From contig CM055095.1 in the NCBI GenBank assembly GCA_029204225.1, forward strand, positions 50,042,841-50,106,840: a DNA stretch of 64,000 nucleotides. The letters are read 5' to 3'. Position numbers and translations under genes: made by a program. Position 1 is the stretch's first letter. The number at the start of each line of letters is the position of its first letter. Source of the DNA: Diphasiastrum complanatum (lineage: Eukaryota; Streptophyta; Lycopodiopsida; Lycopodiales; Lycopodiaceae). The notes below the pieces were generated by a model, which ran no database searches, had not been told where the DNA came from, and saw only the letters and a list, made by a program, of their open reading frames with translations. Below, one piece after another: positions 63,120 to 64,000 of the stretch.

Positions 63120-64000
63120 ACATTGTGGATCAAAATCCCCTAGAACTTCGGATGGAAGTTGGCTACAAGTTTTTGTGCTCATCGATGCAAACCCACTGGA
63201 CCAGTTGCAGTTCGATTCCGATGTCATTTGCCTGAAAATGCCCTTCCTTTTGAAAGGAACGCCATTAGGTCACAATGAATGGACTGGTTTTTGGCAGTCT
63301 CGAGAAGTGGTCCAATATCATCGAACAAAGTCTGTTTTGCATGTCATTTGTTCCATATTGTGCTGCACGTGGAGACCCGCATCACGAAATAAGGTTCCAA
63401 ATTGTCCAGTATTCATTGAGAAATGTGCACCCGAGCTAGAAACCCTGAAAGTAGTATAGGGAAGTTATGTCTATCGAACCAGAAATTGGTCAAATCTGGT
63501 TGAAACCCCCCCGAATTTCAGACGGAAGGTGGCTACAAGTTTGTGTGCTCGACACGAACCCACTGGACTAGTTGCAGCTCGATTCCGATGTCGTTTGCTT
63601 GAAAACGCCCTTCATGTCGAAAGGAACACCATTAGGGCACAATGAATGGACTACTTTTTGGCATTCCCGAGAACTGGCCCAGAGGAGTCTGTTTTGCCCA
63701 CTGAAAATTCCATACTGTGCTACACATTGAGACGAACCACAATACCAAACCAGATTTCAAACGGTTCAGTGATCACAAAGAAACGTGCATTTGAACCAAA
63801 AGCCCGAAAAATAGTATAGGAAAGTTAGGCATGTCTGCATGTCGAAACGAACCTGCAACACCAAGCCAGATTTCAAACGGTTCAGTACTCACTAAGAAAT
63901 GAGCCAAAACCCCTTAATGTAGTATCAGAAAGTTAGGCCTGTCAGAGACCAAAAATTGGTTGAATCCGATTGAATGCCCCTAGAACTTCGGAGAAAGGTG
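63120..64000. repeat. Satellite-like tandem repeat entering from the right edge
   Basis: GGCTACAAGT recurs at 63,161 and 63,531 (370-base spacing), and a third unit starts just before 64,000, giving a second spacing of about 470. The longer unit includes an internal duplication of about 100 bases (CCAGATTTCAAACGGTTCAG at about 63,748 and 63,869). Open plus-strand frames here appear incidental to the repeat. Confidence 0.8.

Overview
This window is repeat-rich nuclear DNA from a land plant. The evidence is a spliceosome-associated SURP/G-patch gene of plant type, Ty1/copia and Ty3/gypsy elements primed by initiator tRNA-Met, hAT DNA transposons, and low overall GC outside one GC-rich hAT block. 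The lineage cannot be fixed from sequence alone. The many long (CT)n tracts and the density of degraded elements suggest a large, repeat-laden genome.

The only host gene I can support is on the minus strand at 24,437-29,015: the C-terminal part of a SUGP1/SF4-like splicing factor. Seven exons have matching splice phases, and one exon carries a one-base frameshift. A copia element (25,799-28,312) sits in its largest intron, and a (CT)50 tract begins six bases inside another intron. Its N-terminal exons were not found.

Region by region: 1-8,106 is a long inverted repeat (two arms of about 3 kb) made of copia 3' ends inserted in another LTR, around a Ty3/gypsy integrase relic. 8.1-20.7 kb holds further fragments and a minus-strand gypsy relic split by a minus-strand copia element (12,209-16,822) that kept gag, protease and integrase remnants but lost reverse transcriptase. 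19.4-20.4 kb holds a possible captured gene fragment inside LTR-element sequence. 20.7-23.5 kb is AT-rich with nothing recognisable. 29.5-36.2 kb holds two hAT sequences, the larger with a four-exon transposase pseudogene (30,962-35,258) with a very long C-terminal tail. 37-48.4 kb is nested copia and gypsy debris. 48,354-53,873 is a nearly complete copia element inserted in a gypsy reverse transcriptase/RNase H relic, and 56,777-58,422 is an internally deleted relative. 58.4-64 kb holds a TRIM element, LINE-like and hAT fragments, palindromic GGTACC-rich MITEs, long microsatellites and the start of a tandem repeat.

The most interesting object is the TRIM at 58,556-58,954. It is a miniature LTR retrotransposon with about 140-bp LTRs, an initiator-Met primer site and a purine tract. 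Each LTR contains a 73-nt tRNA-like sequence with intact Pol III A and B boxes, and no T4 run occurs from the first A box to the element's end. This parallels the 5S-carrying Cassandra TRIMs but uses a tRNA-type promoter. The second theme is the hAT family whose GGTACC-palindrome end at 30,594 recurs in MITEs at 60,888-61,938. Almost everything else is decayed: stops, frameshifts and truncations are in nearly every element-derived frame.
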